DNA of 64,000 bases from NCBI RefSeq assembly GCF_025175675.1, contig NZ_JANIOA010000005.1, forward strand, positions 62,001 through 126,000, given 5' to 3'. A model generated the notes under the pieces. That model saw only the letters and a list, made by a program, of their open reading frames with translations, was not told the DNA's origin and did no database searches. The stretch is from Sedimenticola hydrogenitrophicus (GTDB taxonomy: Bacteria > Pseudomonadota > Gammaproteobacteria > Chromatiales > Chromatiaceae). Positions 8,486 through 17,717 of the stretch are shown piece by piece (position 1 is the stretch's first letter; every line of letters begins with the position of its first letter). A program made the position numbers and the translations under genes.

Positions 8486-8815
8486 ATGCCTGTGGACAAG
8501 CTTTTGATCTACTGTACCTGCCCCGACCAGGCGAGCGCCGACCGGATTGCCGGCCTCCTGGTTGAACAACGACTCGCCGCCTGCGTCAACATCATCGCCC
8601 CGGTAAAGTCGGTCTATTCCTGGCAGGGTAAGCTTGAGACGTCGGAGGAGTGGCAGCTGCTGATCAAGACCACGCAAGCGCGTTACGTGGACCTGCAGCA
8701 AGCCATTCTCTCCGTCCATCCCTATGAACTACCGGAGATCATAGCGGTCCCTGTACAACAGGGGCTGCCGGCCTATCTCCACTGGATTGATGAATGCACA
8801 CAACAACAAGATTGA
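8486..8815 (+). CDS. cutA: CutA divalent-ion tolerance protein
   Basis: A 109-aa trimeric PII-like protein linked to copper and other divalent-metal tolerance. Characteristic blocks are YCTCPDQASADRIA, AACVNI, SVYSWQGK (the conserved W-x-G-K loop) and HPYELPEI. The frame is open upstream through repeat copy 2, but the ATG at 8486 fits the family N-terminus. The end overlaps the dsbD start by 22 bp, and cutA-dsbD is also the E. coli order, so the pair is translationally linked. Direct metal binding cannot be judged from the sequence. Confidence 0.95.
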   Translation: MPVDKLLIYCTCPDQASADRIAGLLVEQRLAACVNIIAPVKSVYSWQGKLETSEEWQLLIKTTQARYVDLQQAILSVHPYELPEIIAVPVQQGLPAYLHWIDECTQQQD

Positions 8816-11157
8816 ACCCGCTGTTCCTGCTGCTCCTGCTGCTGTTACCGGGCCTCGCCGGCGCCCAGGAGGAACCGGACTACCTGCTGCCCCAGCAGGC
8901 GTTCAAACTCTCCGCCCTGGCCGAGGAGGACGGCAGCGTCCGCGCAACCTGGCGAATCGCCGACGGCTATTACCTCTACCGCAGCAAATTCAAGTTCACC
9001 AGCGAGACCCCCGGCATTACCCTGGGGGAGGCCGAATTCCCGGCGGGAAAAATCAAAACGGATCAGTTTTTCGGCGACATGGAGGTGTACCGTAACTCGG
9101 TATCCATGCGGATTCCCATCGAGCGCGCACCCGGCGCGGACACCACCCTGGCCTTGGCCACGGTCTCCCAGGGCTGTGCCGATGCCGGTCTCTGCTATCC
9201 GCCGCAGAAGGAGACCGTGACCCTGTCACTGGCCCCCGTCGCCCCTGCCCAGGCAGCCCCAGCCGCCACACCCGCCCTCGCCGCCCTGGGTAAATTGGGC
9301 GGCAACCTGGGCCAGGCACTGGGGCTGCAGGACGAGGACGAGATACTCACCCCGGAGCAGGCCTACCAGCTCTCGGCGGAAGTCGAGCGGCCGGACCTCA
9401 TCCGCCTGATCTGGCGCATCGCCGACGGCACCTATCTCTATCAGGACAAGATCCATGTTGAACTGCTGAGCGGCGAAGGGGTACAGCTGGGCCGCTTCCA
9501 ACTGCCACCCGCAGAGATGAAGCGGGATGCGCTGCGGCCCGACGGGTCGATCGGCGATCTGCCGGTCTACCACAATGAGATCAACCTGCCGCTACCGCTG
9601 ATCCGCGGCAATCCGGCGGCCACCGACATTCAGCTGCAGGTGGGTTACCAGGGTTGCGCCGAGTTGGGCGTCTGCTATCCACCGATCCGCAAGACCCTGT
9701 CACTGGCGCTACCGCCCCAGGCAATCGGATCGTCGGCCGCACCGGCCACCCCCTCCCCCCTGCAGCAGGCGCAACAGGCGTTGATCGCCACCCAGACGCC
9801 CAACGCCGCCGTGGCCAGCCCCGTCACAGCCAACGTGGCGGCGGAGCCGCTTTCCGAACTGGACAGCATCGCCGCCGCCCTGGCCGGCGGCAACACCTGG
9901 CTGGTGATACCGCTGTTCTTCGGCCTCGGGCTGGCGCTCTCCCTGACCCCCTGTGTCTTCCCCATGATCCCGATCCTCTCCGGGATCATCGCCGGGCAGG
10001 GCAGCCGTATCACCACCCGCAAGGCGTTCACCCTCTCGGTGGTCTATGTGCTGGCCATGTCCCTCACCTACACTGCCGCCGGGATACTGGCGGGACTATT
10101 CGGGCAGAATCTGCAGGCGGCCTTCCAGGATCCCTGGATTCTCAGCTTCTTCGCCCTGGTGTTCGTCCTGCTGGCCTTCTCCATGTTCGGCTTCTACGAG
10201 TTGCAGCTACCCAGCCGCTGGCAGAGCAAGCTGGCGGAACGCAGCAACCGGCAGAGCGGCGGAACCCTGGCCGGCGTCGCCGTCATGGGTTTCCTCTCGG
10301 CGCTGATCGTCGGCCCCTGCGTGGCGCCGCCCCTGGCCGGCGCGTTGATCTATATCGGCCAGACCGGCGATGCCCTGCTTGGCGGCCTGGCGCTGTTTAC
10401 CCTGGCCATGGGCATGGGCGCACCGCTGATCATCATCGGCACCTCGGCGGGCAAGTATCTGCCGCGCGCCGGCAGCTGGATGGACAAGGTGAAGGCGGTA
10501 TTCGGCGTCGGCATGCTGGCGGTGGCCATCATCCTGCTGGAGCGGATACTGCCGGTGGATGTCTCGATGCTGCTGTGGGGCATCCTGCTGGTGGTGAGCG
10601 CCATTTACATGGGTGCCCTGCGCGAGCTGGCGGTGGAGGCCTCGGGCTGGGATCGCCTGTGGAAGGGCCTCGGCGTGGTGGTGCTGATCTACGGCACCCT
10701 GATGCTGATCGGCGCCGCGGCCGGCGGCCGGGATACCGTGCAGCCGCTACGCGGCCTGATGGCGGCCAGCGGCGGCAGCGAGGCGGCGCACCTGCAGTTT
10801 CGGCGCATCAAGAGCGTGGCCGACCTGCAGCGTGAGGTCGCCTCGGCCAGCGCCGCCGGGAAACCGGTAATGCTCGATTTCTATGCCGACTGGTGTGTCT
10901 CCTGCAAGGAGATGGAGCGCTACACCTTCAGTGACCCCAAGGTGATCGCTGCGCTCTCCGACGCCGTCCTGCTGCAGGCCGACGTGACCGCCAATGACGC
11001 CCAGGACGTGGCCCTGCTGCAGGGTCACTTCGGCCTGCCCGGCCCACCCAGCATCATGTTCTACGGCCGCGACGGCAAAGAGCGCCGCGGCTACCGCGTG
11101 GTCGGCTTCATGGGGCCCGACGACTTCAGCAACCACGTAAGAAAGGCGCTGCAATGA
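8794..11157 (+). CDS. dsbD: Thiol:disulfide interchange protein DsbD with two alpha domains
   Basis: Carries electrons from cytoplasmic thioredoxin across the inner membrane to periplasmic reductases. After the signal peptide there are two copies of the N-terminal alpha domain: residues 28-145 with Cys128/Cys134 (GCADAGLCYPP) and 183-305 with Cys288/Cys294 (GCAELGVCYPP). An Ala/Pro-rich linker leads to eight membrane segments with the redox cysteines C387 (LTPCVFP) and C509 (GPCVAPP), and a C-terminal thioredoxin domain with C701/C704 (DWCVSCK). E. coli DsbD has one alpha domain and about 565 residues; this one has 787. Both alpha domains keep their cysteine pair. Confidence 0.96.
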   Translation: MHTTTRLNPLFLLLLLLLPGLAGAQEEPDYLLPQQAFKLSALAEEDGSVRATWRIADGYYLYRSKFKFTSETPGITLGEAEFPAGKIKTDQFFGDMEVYRNSVSMRIPIERAPGADTTLALATVSQGCADAGLCYPPQKETVTLSLAPVAPAQAAPAATPALAALGKLGGNLGQALGLQDEDEILTPEQAYQLSAEVERPDLIRLIWRIADGTYLYQDKIHVELLSGEGVQLGRFQLPPAEMKRDALRPDGSIGDLPVYHNEINLPLPLIRGNPAATDIQLQVGYQGCAELGVCYPPIRKTLSLALPPQAIGSSAAPATPSPLQQAQQALIATQTPNAAVASPVTANVAAEPLSELDSIAAALAGGNTWLVIPLFFGLGLALSLTPCVFPMIPILSGIIAGQGSRITTRKAFTLSVVYVLAMSLTYTAAGILAGLFGQNLQAAFQDPWILSFFALVFVLLAFSMFGFYELQLPSRWQSKLAERSNRQSGGTLAGVAVMGFLSALIVGPCVAPPLAGALIYIGQTGDALLGGLALFTLAMGMGAPLIIIGTSAGKYLPRAGSWMDKVKAVFGVGMLAVAIILLERILPVDVSMLLWGILLVVSAIYMGALRELAVEASGWDRLWKGLGVVVLIYGTLMLIGAAAGGRDTVQPLRGLMAASGGSEAAHLQFRRIKSVADLQREVASASAAGKPVMLDFYADWCVSCKEMERYTFSDPKVIAALSDAVLLQADVTANDAQDVALLQGHFGLPGPPSIMFYGRDGKERRGYRVVGFMGPDDFSNHVRKALQ

Positions 11158-11687
11158 CGATTCGTTCTCTCCCGGGTTCTCTCCTGTTGCCCGCCCTGCT
11201 CCTGATGACCCTCGGCCTGCTGGCGGGCTGTGAACAGGAGCCGGCCAAACCCAAGCTGACCGGCAACGCCGAGAGCCGCCTGCCGGCCTTCAGTTTCGCC
11301 AACCTGGAGGGTGAACAGCAGGCCAGCAGCCAGTGGAACGGCAAGGTCCTGGTGATCAACTACTGGGCCACCTGGTGCCCCCCCTGCCGCAAGGAGATGC
11401 CGCTGTTCATTGAGACCCAGCAGGCCTACGCCGACCGGGGGGTACAGTTTGTCGGCATCGCCATCGACGACCCGCTCATGGTGCAGGATTTCGTCGATAT
11501 CTACGCCATCAACTTCCCGATCCTGATCGGCAATGCCGACGCCATCAGGCTCTCCAACCGCATGGGCAACCGCTTCGACTCGCTGCCGTTCACCGCCATT
11601 TTCGACCGCCAGGGTAACACCCGCTACATCCAGGTGGGCGAGGTGAGCCGCGAGGTGCTGGAGCGGGAGCTGGAACCCTTGCTGTAA
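11154..11687 (+). CDS. TlpA-like thioredoxin lipoprotein
   Basis: A 177-aa periplasmic lipoprotein: signal peptide ending in LLAGC with Cys26 as the lipidation site, then a TlpA/ResA-type thioredoxin domain with the active site WCPPC (C74, C77) and the cis-proline near SLPFTAIF. Its ATG overlaps the dsbD stop (ATGA), so it is very probably a reductase kept reduced by DsbD, for example in cytochrome c or other cysteine-protein maintenance. The natural substrate cannot be read from the sequence. Confidence 0.93.
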   Translation: MTIRSLPGSLLLPALLLMTLGLLAGCEQEPAKPKLTGNAESRLPAFSFANLEGEQQASSQWNGKVLVINYWATWCPPCRKEMPLFIETQQAYADRGVQFVGIAIDDPLMVQDFVDIYAINFPILIGNADAIRLSNRMGNRFDSLPFTAIFDRQGNTRYIQVGEVSREVLERELEPLL

Positions 11688-11865
11688 CCGGCGAGGCGAC
11701 CGACCCTTTTAATTCGCTATAAATTTTCGTCGAACGTGACGTGATCTTCGTTAAAATCTGGACAAACTGGACCTGCTCCGTCAGAATTTGCCCTTAGCTC
11801 GAATTCATTCAACAGCAGCATCAACGGTGCGGCGGCAACGCCCGGCACCCGTCAGGTAAACAATC

Positions 11866-12306
11866 ATGGCCACCATCCTGGTACTGAACGGACCCAACCT
11901 GAATCTCTTGGGGACCCGGGAACCCGAATTGTACGGCCGGGACACGCTGGCCGATATTGAAGAGCGGCTGACCCACCTCACCCAAGGTGCGGGGCACAAC
12001 CTCACCTTCACCCAGAGCAATGCCGAACATGAGCTGATCGAGCGCATTCACCGCGCCCGCGACGAGCAGATCGCCTATATCATCTTCAATCCAGCTGCCT
12101 TTACCCACACCAGCGTGGCGCTACGCGACGCCCTGCTCGGGGTGGGCATACCCTTCATAGAAGTGCACCTCTCCAATGTTCACGCACGGGAGCCGTTTCG
12201 CAGGCACTCCTATTTTTCCGATATCGCTGAAGGCGTTATCAGCGGCCTGGGGGTGCAGAGCTATGAACTCGCACTCGCTGCCGCCCTCAAGCGCCTCAGC
12301 CTCTAG
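11866..12306 (+). CDS. aroQ: 3-dehydroquinate dehydratase, type II
   Basis: Third step of the shikimate pathway. The type II enzyme is recognised by [18 protein letters not shown] near the N-terminus (with the catalytic tyrosine in the flexible loop), [28 protein letters not shown] with the catalytic histidine, and [14 protein letters not shown]. Length 146 aa, as usual. It precedes accB by 26 bp; aroQ-accB-accC is a widespread gammaproteobacterial order. The 178-bp gap before it holds AT-richer sequence and probably the operon promoter, though no clear hexamers stand out. Confidence 0.98.
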   Translation: MATILVLNGPNLNLLGTREPELYGRDTLADIEERLTHLTQGAGHNLTFTQSNAEHELIERIHRARDEQIAYIIFNPAAFTHTSVALRDALLGVGIPFIEVHLSNVHAREPFRRHSYFSDIAEGVISGLGVQSYELALAAALKRLSL

Positions 12307-12332
12307 CCACTGAACCGGGATTTACAGCCACA

Positions 12333-12788
12333 ATGGATATCCGCAAAGTAAAAAAACTGATCGAACTTATCGAAGAGTCCGACGTCGCCGAGATCGAGAT
12401 ACACGAAGGGGAAGAGTCGGTACGCATCAGCCGCGTCAGCTCGGCCCCGCCCGCCATGTTCATGGCCGCCCCGCAGCCCCAGGTGGCCGCGGCCGCGGCA
12501 CCGGCACCGGCCGTTGTCCACGACGCCGCGGCCGAAGCCAAGCCGGAGCTCACCGGCCATGCGATCCGTTCGCCCATGGTCGGCACCTTCTACCGCTCCC
12601 CCACCCCCACTTCGAAACCCTTTGTCGAGATCGGCCAACACGTCAGCGTGGGTGAAACCCTCTGCATTATCGAGGCCATGAAGATCCTCAACCAGATCGA
12701 GTGTGACAAGTCCGGGGTCGTCACCCAAGTCCTGGTGGAGAACGGCCAGCCGGTGGAATACAACGAGCCCCTGTTTATTATCGACTAA
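12333..12788 (+). CDS. accB: Biotin carboxyl carrier protein of acetyl-CoA carboxylase
   Basis: Carries biotin between the carboxylase and transferase halves of acetyl-CoA carboxylase, which makes malonyl-CoA for fatty acids. The N-terminal helix region ([20 protein letters not shown]) is followed by an Ala/Pro-rich linker (about 45-70) and a biotinyl domain with the EAMKI motif holding the biotinylated lysine near residue 117. The thumb-type insertion typical of AccB is visible between [13 protein letters not shown] and KPFVEIG. 151 aa. accC follows after 14 bp. Confidence 0.98.
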   Translation: MDIRKVKKLIELIEESDVAEIEIHEGEESVRISRVSSAPPAMFMAAPQPQVAAAAAPAPAVVHDAAAEAKPELTGHAIRSPMVGTFYRSPTPTSKPFVEIGQHVSVGETLCIIEAMKILNQIECDKSGVVTQVLVENGQPVEYNEPLFIID

Positions 12789-12802
12789 AGGCCCCTGTCG
12801 CT

Positions 12803-14143
12803 ATGATCGAAAAAATCGTCATCGCCAACCGGGGCGAAATCGCCCTGCGTATCCTGCGGGCCTGCCGTGAACTCGGCATCAAGACCGTGGCGGTCCACTC
12901 CGAGGCGGACCGGGAGTTGAAGCATGTCCGGCTGGCGGATGAGACCGTTTGTATCGGCCCCGCCCCCTCGGCCGGCAGCTACCTGCAGGTCCACTCCATC
13001 ATCAGCGCCGCCGAGGTGACCGACGCCATGGCCATCCACCCCGGTTACGGCTTTCTCTCCGAGAATGCCGATTTCGCCGAACGCGTGGAGGAGAGCGGCT
13101 TCATCTTTATCGGCCCCAAGCCGGAAACCATCCGCATGATGGGCGACAAGATCACCGCCATCGAGGCGATGAAGGCCGCCGGGGTGCCCTGTGTCCCGGG
13201 CTCCGACGGCCCCCTCGACAACGATGAGCGCAAGACCCTGAAGATGGCCGCCGGGATCGGTTATCCGGTGATCATCAAGGCGGCCGGCGGCGGCGGCGGC
13301 CGCGGCATGCGCGTGGTGCACACCGAGGCGACCCTGCTCAACGCCATCTCCCTGACCAAGGCCGAGGCGGGCGCCGCCTTCGGCAACGATACCGTCTATA
13401 TGGAGAAGTACCTGGAGAATCCCCGGCACGTGGAGTTCCAGGTACTGGCGGATACCCACGGCAACGCCATCCACCTGGGCGAGCGCGACTGTTCCATGCA
13501 GCGTCGGCACCAGAAGGTGGTGGAGGAGGCGCCGGCCCCGGGCATTTCCGAGGAGCTGCGCAACCGCCTGGGCGAACGCTGTGCCGAGGCATGCCGCCGC
13601 ATCGGTTACCGGGGCGCCGGCACCTTCGAATTCCTCTACGAGAACGGCGAATTCTATTTCATCGAAATGAACACCCGGATCCAGGTGGAACACCCGGTAA
13701 CCGAGATGATCACCGGCGTCGACATCGTCAAGGAGCAGCTGCGCATCGCCGCCGGCGAGGCGCTCGCCTACCGGCAGTCCGACATCCAGATACGCGGCCA
13801 CGCGGTCGAGTGCCGCATCAATGCCGAGGACCCGGTCACCTTCATGCCGAGCCCCGGCGACATTACCCATCTGCATATCCCGGGCGGGCCGGGTATCCGC
13901 GTGGACACCCACATCTATGACGGTTACCGGGTACCACCGCATTACGACTCCATGATCGGCAAGCTGATCGCCCATGGCGAGAACCGCGCCTCGGCCATCG
14001 CCCGCATGCGGACCGCCCTCTCGGAGATGGTGGTGGACGGCATCAAGACCAACATCCCGCTGCAGCAACGGATCATGGTGGACGAGGCATTCGCCAAGGG
14101 TGGCGCCAACATTCATTACCTGGAAAAGAAACTGGGTATCTAG
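12803..14143 (+). CDS. accC: Biotin carboxylase subunit of acetyl-CoA carboxylase
   Basis: ATP-grasp enzyme that carboxylates AccB-bound biotin. Recognised by the N-terminal [20 protein letters not shown], the glycine-rich ATP loop [12 protein letters not shown] near residue 160, and the [14 protein letters not shown] catalytic block near residue 288. Length 446 aa, equal to the family norm. It follows accB at 14 bp and precedes prmA at 53 bp, probably within one transcript starting at aroQ. Confidence 0.98.
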   Translation: MIEKIVIANRGEIALRILRACRELGIKTVAVHSEADRELKHVRLADETVCIGPAPSAGSYLQVHSIISAAEVTDAMAIHPGYGFLSENADFAERVEESGFIFIGPKPETIRMMGDKITAIEAMKAAGVPCVPGSDGPLDNDERKTLKMAAGIGYPVIIKAAGGGGGRGMRVVHTEATLLNAISLTKAEAGAAFGNDTVYMEKYLENPRHVEFQVLADTHGNAIHLGERDCSMQRRHQKVVEEAPAPGISEELRNRLGERCAEACRRIGYRGAGTFEFLYENGEFYFIEMNTRIQVEHPVTEMITGVDIVKEQLRIAAGEALAYRQSDIQIRGHAVECRINAEDPVTFMPSPGDITHLHIPGGPGIRVDTHIYDGYRVPPHYDSMIGKLIAHGENRASAIARMRTALSEMVVDGIKTNIPLQQRIMVDEAFAKGGANIHYLEKKLGI

Positions 14144-14196
14144 TAGCAAGCGGCGGGCTCGCGGCGGAGACCGGGGCCGGCCAACAGGAGCTGAAC

Positions 14197-15087
14197 GTGC
14201 CCTGGATACAGGCCCATCTGACTACCGGCAAGGATCAGGCACCGCTGATCGAGTTGCTGTTTGAACATCTCGGCGCCCTCTCCACCACCCTAGAGGACGC
14301 CGAGGATGAACCGTTGCTGGAACCCGGGCCGGGCGAACTCCCCCTCTGGAAGCTGACCCGGGTCACCGGCCTGTTTGCCGGCGACATCGACAGCGACGAG
14401 CTGCGCCAGCGCATCAACCAGACCCTCAACCAGACCCTCAACCGCGACGTCACCCGCAGCCTCGCCCTTGAGGTGCTGGAGGACCAGGCGTGGGAGCGCG
14501 CCTGGCTGGACAACTTCCACGCCATGTCCTTTGGCCGGCGGCTGTGGATCTGCCCTCAGGGCCGGCACGTAGAGCAGGACGACGCCATCGTCGTCGAGCT
14601 GGATCCGGGACTCGCCTTCGGCACCGGTACCCACCCGACGACCGCCCTCTGCCTGCAGTGGCTGGACCGCACCCCGCTGGAGGGGCTGGAGCTGATCGAC
14701 TTCGGCTGCGGCTCGGGGATTCTCGCGGTGGCGGCGCTGAAGCTGGGGGCGAAGCGAGTGTATGCCACCGACCACGACCCGCAGGCGATGCAGGCCACCG
14801 TCGCCAATGCCGAAAAGAACAGCGTGCTGGAGCGGCTGCAGCCTTGTGACCCCGCCGATCTGCCCGGACACCCGGTGGACCTGGTGCTGGCCAACATCCT
14901 CGCCGGCACCCTGATCGAGCTCAAGGAACAGTTGACCGGACTGACCCGCCCGGGCGGCCGCATCATCCTCTCCGGGATCCTCAGCGAGCAGGCGCAGATG
15001 GTCAGTGACGCCTATGCCGAGGCCTTCGCCATGCAGCCGCCGCGGCACCAGGAGGAGTGGGTGCTGCTGGAGGGAACCCGGCAATGA
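14197..15087 (+). CDS. prmA: Ribosomal protein L11 methyltransferase
   Basis: Trimethylates ribosomal protein L11 using S-adenosylmethionine. The N-terminal recognition domain (about 1-115) is followed by the methyltransferase domain with the SAM motif DFGCGSGILAVAALKLGA near residue 168, and the NILAGTLIEL motif matching the NPPY-like catalytic segment near 233. A GTG start is chosen because AGGAGC lies seven bases before it and the protein then begins as in other PrmA (PWIQ). Length 296 aa. Confidence 0.96.
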   Translation: MPWIQAHLTTGKDQAPLIELLFEHLGALSTTLEDAEDEPLLEPGPGELPLWKLTRVTGLFAGDIDSDELRQRINQTLNQTLNRDVTRSLALEVLEDQAWERAWLDNFHAMSFGRRLWICPQGRHVEQDDAIVVELDPGLAFGTGTHPTTALCLQWLDRTPLEGLELIDFGCGSGILAVAALKLGAKRVYATDHDPQAMQATVANAEKNSVLERLQPCDPADLPGHPVDLVLANILAGTLIELKEQLTGLTRPGGRIILSGILSEQAQMVSDAYAEAFAMQPPRHQEEWVLLEGTRQ

Positions 15088-15103
15088 ACAGGACCCACTG
15101 ACC

Positions 15104-16234
15104 GTGTATACCCAGTGCCCCCACTGCCAGACCCTGTTCCGCATCAGCAGCGAGCAGCTGAAAGCGGCCGCCGGCAAGGCCCACTGCTGCCGTTGCGACC
15201 GGGTGTTCAGCGCCCTGGACAACCTGCGCGAGCCACCCCCGGCGACAGACTGGCCGGAATCCCGCCTGATCGAGGCGTATCCACCGCCACAGAACCTGGA
15301 ACTGCCGTTCGACAGCCCCGCGCAGGAGATCAGTCGCGGGGAGATGCACAGCAGCCTGTCCGAACTGCTGCTGACCCTGCAGATCAGCCCGGAGACGCCC
15401 GCGCCGGAACCGGAGCAGGAGGCTGCCGAGGGATTGGCCAGGGATGACGAGCGCGACCCGTTCGAGCCGCTCTATCACTTCGACGATCCGGAGATGGACA
15501 GTGTCCGTATCGGCCTGGACTCGCAGCTGCATGAATCCATCGAGCCACCTGTCGAGCCGCCCCCCGAGTCGGCCCGCGAGACCGATTTCGGCTGCGAGCC
15601 GGACACGGCAGGGGAGGAGACAGTCGATGCCGACACCGAGCCGGGCTATCCGTCGGCGGATGCGCCGCGTCCCGCCAGGGTCCCGTTCGACATCCCCCAC
15701 GACCTGCCCGAGATCCAGCCGGCCGAGACCGCGCCCCTCTCGCTGGAGGAAAGCCTGGAGGATATCGGCCGCCGCCGGGGCACCCTCGGCTGGTCACTCG
15801 CCATCTTGCTGCTGTTGCTCGTGGCCCTGGGCCAGCTCGCCTGGTTCGGGCGTGATCACCTGTTGCGCTACCCCGCCGGCCGGGAGCTGCTGGAGAGCGC
15901 CTGCGAGCTGCTGCTCTGTCAGCTGCCGCCCCGGCATGAACCGGAAAAACTGCACGTGGTCTCCCGCGCCATCACCACCCACCCGGACCGGGAGGGCGCC
16001 CTGAAGTTGATGCTCATCCTGCGCAATGACGCCGACTTCATCCAGCCCTGGCCGCAACTGGAACTGAGCCTGCTGGACAGCAGCGGCGGCCTGATCGCCC
16101 GGCGCCGGTTCAGCCCGGAGGAGTACCGCGACACGCCCAGGGGTCTGTTGCAGCCGGGCATTCCCGAGACTATCCACCTGGAACTGGAGGACCCGGGCGA
16201 CCAGGTAGTGGGATTCCAGTTCGACTTCTACTGA
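15104..16234 (+). CDS. Zinc-ribbon DUF3426 membrane protein
   Basis: 376-aa protein with three parts: an N-terminal MJ0042-type zinc ribbon (CPHC at residues 5-8 and CCRC near 27-30), a long acidic, proline-rich region (about 45-225) likely to be disordered, one membrane helix (about 233-252), and a C-terminal DUF3426 domain that would lie in the periplasm. Start GTG is supported by AGGA nine bases upstream and by the zinc ribbon beginning immediately, as in relatives. Proteins of this type usually sit between prmA and dusB-fis in gammaproteobacteria. Function unknown. Confidence 0.88.
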   Translation: MYTQCPHCQTLFRISSEQLKAAAGKAHCCRCDRVFSALDNLREPPPATDWPESRLIEAYPPPQNLELPFDSPAQEISRGEMHSSLSELLLTLQISPETPAPEPEQEAAEGLARDDERDPFEPLYHFDDPEMDSVRIGLDSQLHESIEPPVEPPPESARETDFGCEPDTAGEETVDADTEPGYPSADAPRPARVPFDIPHDLPEIQPAETAPLSLEESLEDIGRRRGTLGWSLAILLLLLVALGQLAWFGRDHLLRYPAGRELLESACELLLCQLPPRHEPEKLHVVSRAITTHPDREGALKLMLILRNDADFIQPWPQLELSLLDSSGGLIARRRFSPEEYRDTPRGLLQPGIPETIHLELEDPGDQVVGFQFDFY

Positions 16235-16350
16235 GTTCCCGACAGCACCCAGGTCGGGCGCTTGTCCCTTGTCCCTTCCGATGGATCGTCGTACCATAGC
16301 CGCCTCTCTTCGCGACCGCTCCAGAATCAACCGGCCTGTATAGATAGACG

Positions 16351-17337
16351 ATGCGCATCGGTCCTTACCAACTCGACAACAATCTGCTGGTCGCACCGAT
16401 GGCAGGGGTCACGGACCGGCCGTTCCGCCGGCTCTGTCGCCGCCTCGGCGCCGGCATGGCGGTCTCCGAGATGATCTCCTCAGATGCCTCGCTGCGCGGC
16501 ACCCGCAAGACGGTGCGCCGGCTCGACTTCGCGGGTGAACCGGGCCCGGTCTCGGTACAGATCCTCGGCGCCGATCCGCGGACCATGGCGGAGGCGGCGC
16601 GGATCAATGTCGACCACGGCGCCCAGATCATCGACATCAACATGGGCTGTCCGGCCAAGAAAGTGTGCCGGGTGGCCGCCGGCTCGGCACTGCTGATGGA
16701 CCCGCCCCTGGTGGGACGCATTCTCGACGCCGTGGTGCGGGCAGTGGAGGCACCGGTCACCCTGAAGATCCGCACCGGTTGGGACCCGGACAACCGTAAC
16801 GGCCTGGAGATCGCACGCATCGCCGAGGCCAGCGGCATCCGGGCCCTGGCGGTGCACGGCCGCACCCGCGCCTGCGGCTTCTCCGGCAGTGCGGAGTACC
16901 ATACCATCCGCGCGATCAAGCAGGCGGTCACCATCCCGGTGATCGCCAATGGCGATATCGAATCGCCGGAAAAAGCAAAAAAGGTGCTGGAACTGACCGA
17001 CGCCGATGCTATCATGATTGGCCGGGCCGCCCAGGGACGCCCCTGGATATTTCGCGAGATCGACCACTACCTGAAAACGGGGGAAAAACATTCCGCTCCC
17101 CAACCGGCATGGATTCGCGATATCCTATTGGAGCACTTGGGGAACCTGTACACATTTTACGGCGAGTTTCAGGGGGTGCGCATCGCACGCAAGCATATCG
17201 CCTGGTACAGCAAGACCCAACCGGGAGGCGCGCTCTTCAGACAGCGCATAAATACAACCGACTCAACGGAAAAACAAAAAGCCCTGATCGTGGAATTTTT
17301 CGATCAGTTGGCCATAAATAAGGAGCGGGCAGCATGA
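16351..17337 (+). CDS. dusB: tRNA-dihydrouridine synthase B
   Basis: FMN enzyme reducing uridine to dihydrouridine in the tRNA D-loop. Diagnostic segments are APMAGVTDRPFRRLCR near the start, INMGCPAKKVC with the catalytic cysteine near residue 100, KIRTGWD near 140, AVHGRTR near 168, and ANGDIESPEKAKK near 200. The C-terminal helical domain follows. 328 aa. The stop overlaps the fis start by four bases (ATGA); dusB-fis is the classical pair, where expression of Fis depends on dusB translation. Confidence 0.98.
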   Translation: MRIGPYQLDNNLLVAPMAGVTDRPFRRLCRRLGAGMAVSEMISSDASLRGTRKTVRRLDFAGEPGPVSVQILGADPRTMAEAARINVDHGAQIIDINMGCPAKKVCRVAAGSALLMDPPLVGRILDAVVRAVEAPVTLKIRTGWDPDNRNGLEIARIAEASGIRALAVHGRTRACGFSGSAEYHTIRAIKQAVTIPVIANGDIESPEKAKKVLELTDADAIMIGRAAQGRPWIFREIDHYLKTGEKHSAPQPAWIRDILLEHLGNLYTFYGEFQGVRIARKHIAWYSKTQPGGALFRQRINTTDSTEKQKALIVEFFDQLAINKERAA

Positions 17338-17630
17338 CGATGGAAGCCTTACTGGCGCAAGAACCCAACAAGCCACACTTTTCCGTGGCCAAGAACAAGG
17401 CAACAGAACCCCTGCGCGAATGCGTCAGGGATGCCCTCGCCAGCTACTTCCGGCAGCTGGACGGCCACAGCGCGGCCAACATCTACCAGATGGTGCTGGC
17501 CGAGGTGGAGCAGCCACTGCTGGAGACCGTCATGACCCACACCGAGGGTAACCAGACCCGTGCTGCCGAGATTCTCGGCATCAGCCGCAGCACCCTGCGT
17601 AAGAAGCTGGCTCTTTACGATCTCGATTGA
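17334..17630 (+). CDS. fis: Nucleoid protein Fis
   Basis: Small DNA-bending regulator (98 aa) acting on rRNA promoters, recombination and chromosome structure. The N-terminal part carries the dimerisation helices, and the C-terminal helix-turn-helix is nearly identical to E. coli Fis (GNQTRAAEILGISRSTLRKK). It overlaps dusB by four bases. A GC-rich hairpin 30 bp after the stop may end the transcript before purH. Confidence 0.98.
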   Translation: MTMEALLAQEPNKPHFSVAKNKATEPLRECVRDALASYFRQLDGHSAANIYQMVLAEVEQPLLETVMTHTEGNQTRAAEILGISRSTLRKKLALYDLD

Positions 17631-17659
17631 GCCGATTGACGAGATAGCAAACGAACCCA

Positions 17660-17684
17660 TAACGCGGCCGGCCGGCCGCGTTTC
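17660..17684 (+). terminator. GC-rich hairpin after fis
   Basis: A perfect inverted repeat (AACGCGGCCGG then CCGGCCGCGTT with overlap at the centre) followed by TTTCC. It could act as a rho-independent terminator for dusB-fis, but the T-run is only three bases, so the call is uncertain. Confidence 0.45.
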
Positions 17685-17717
17685 CATTAATCATCCAGCA
17701 GAAGCAGGTTCAGGATC

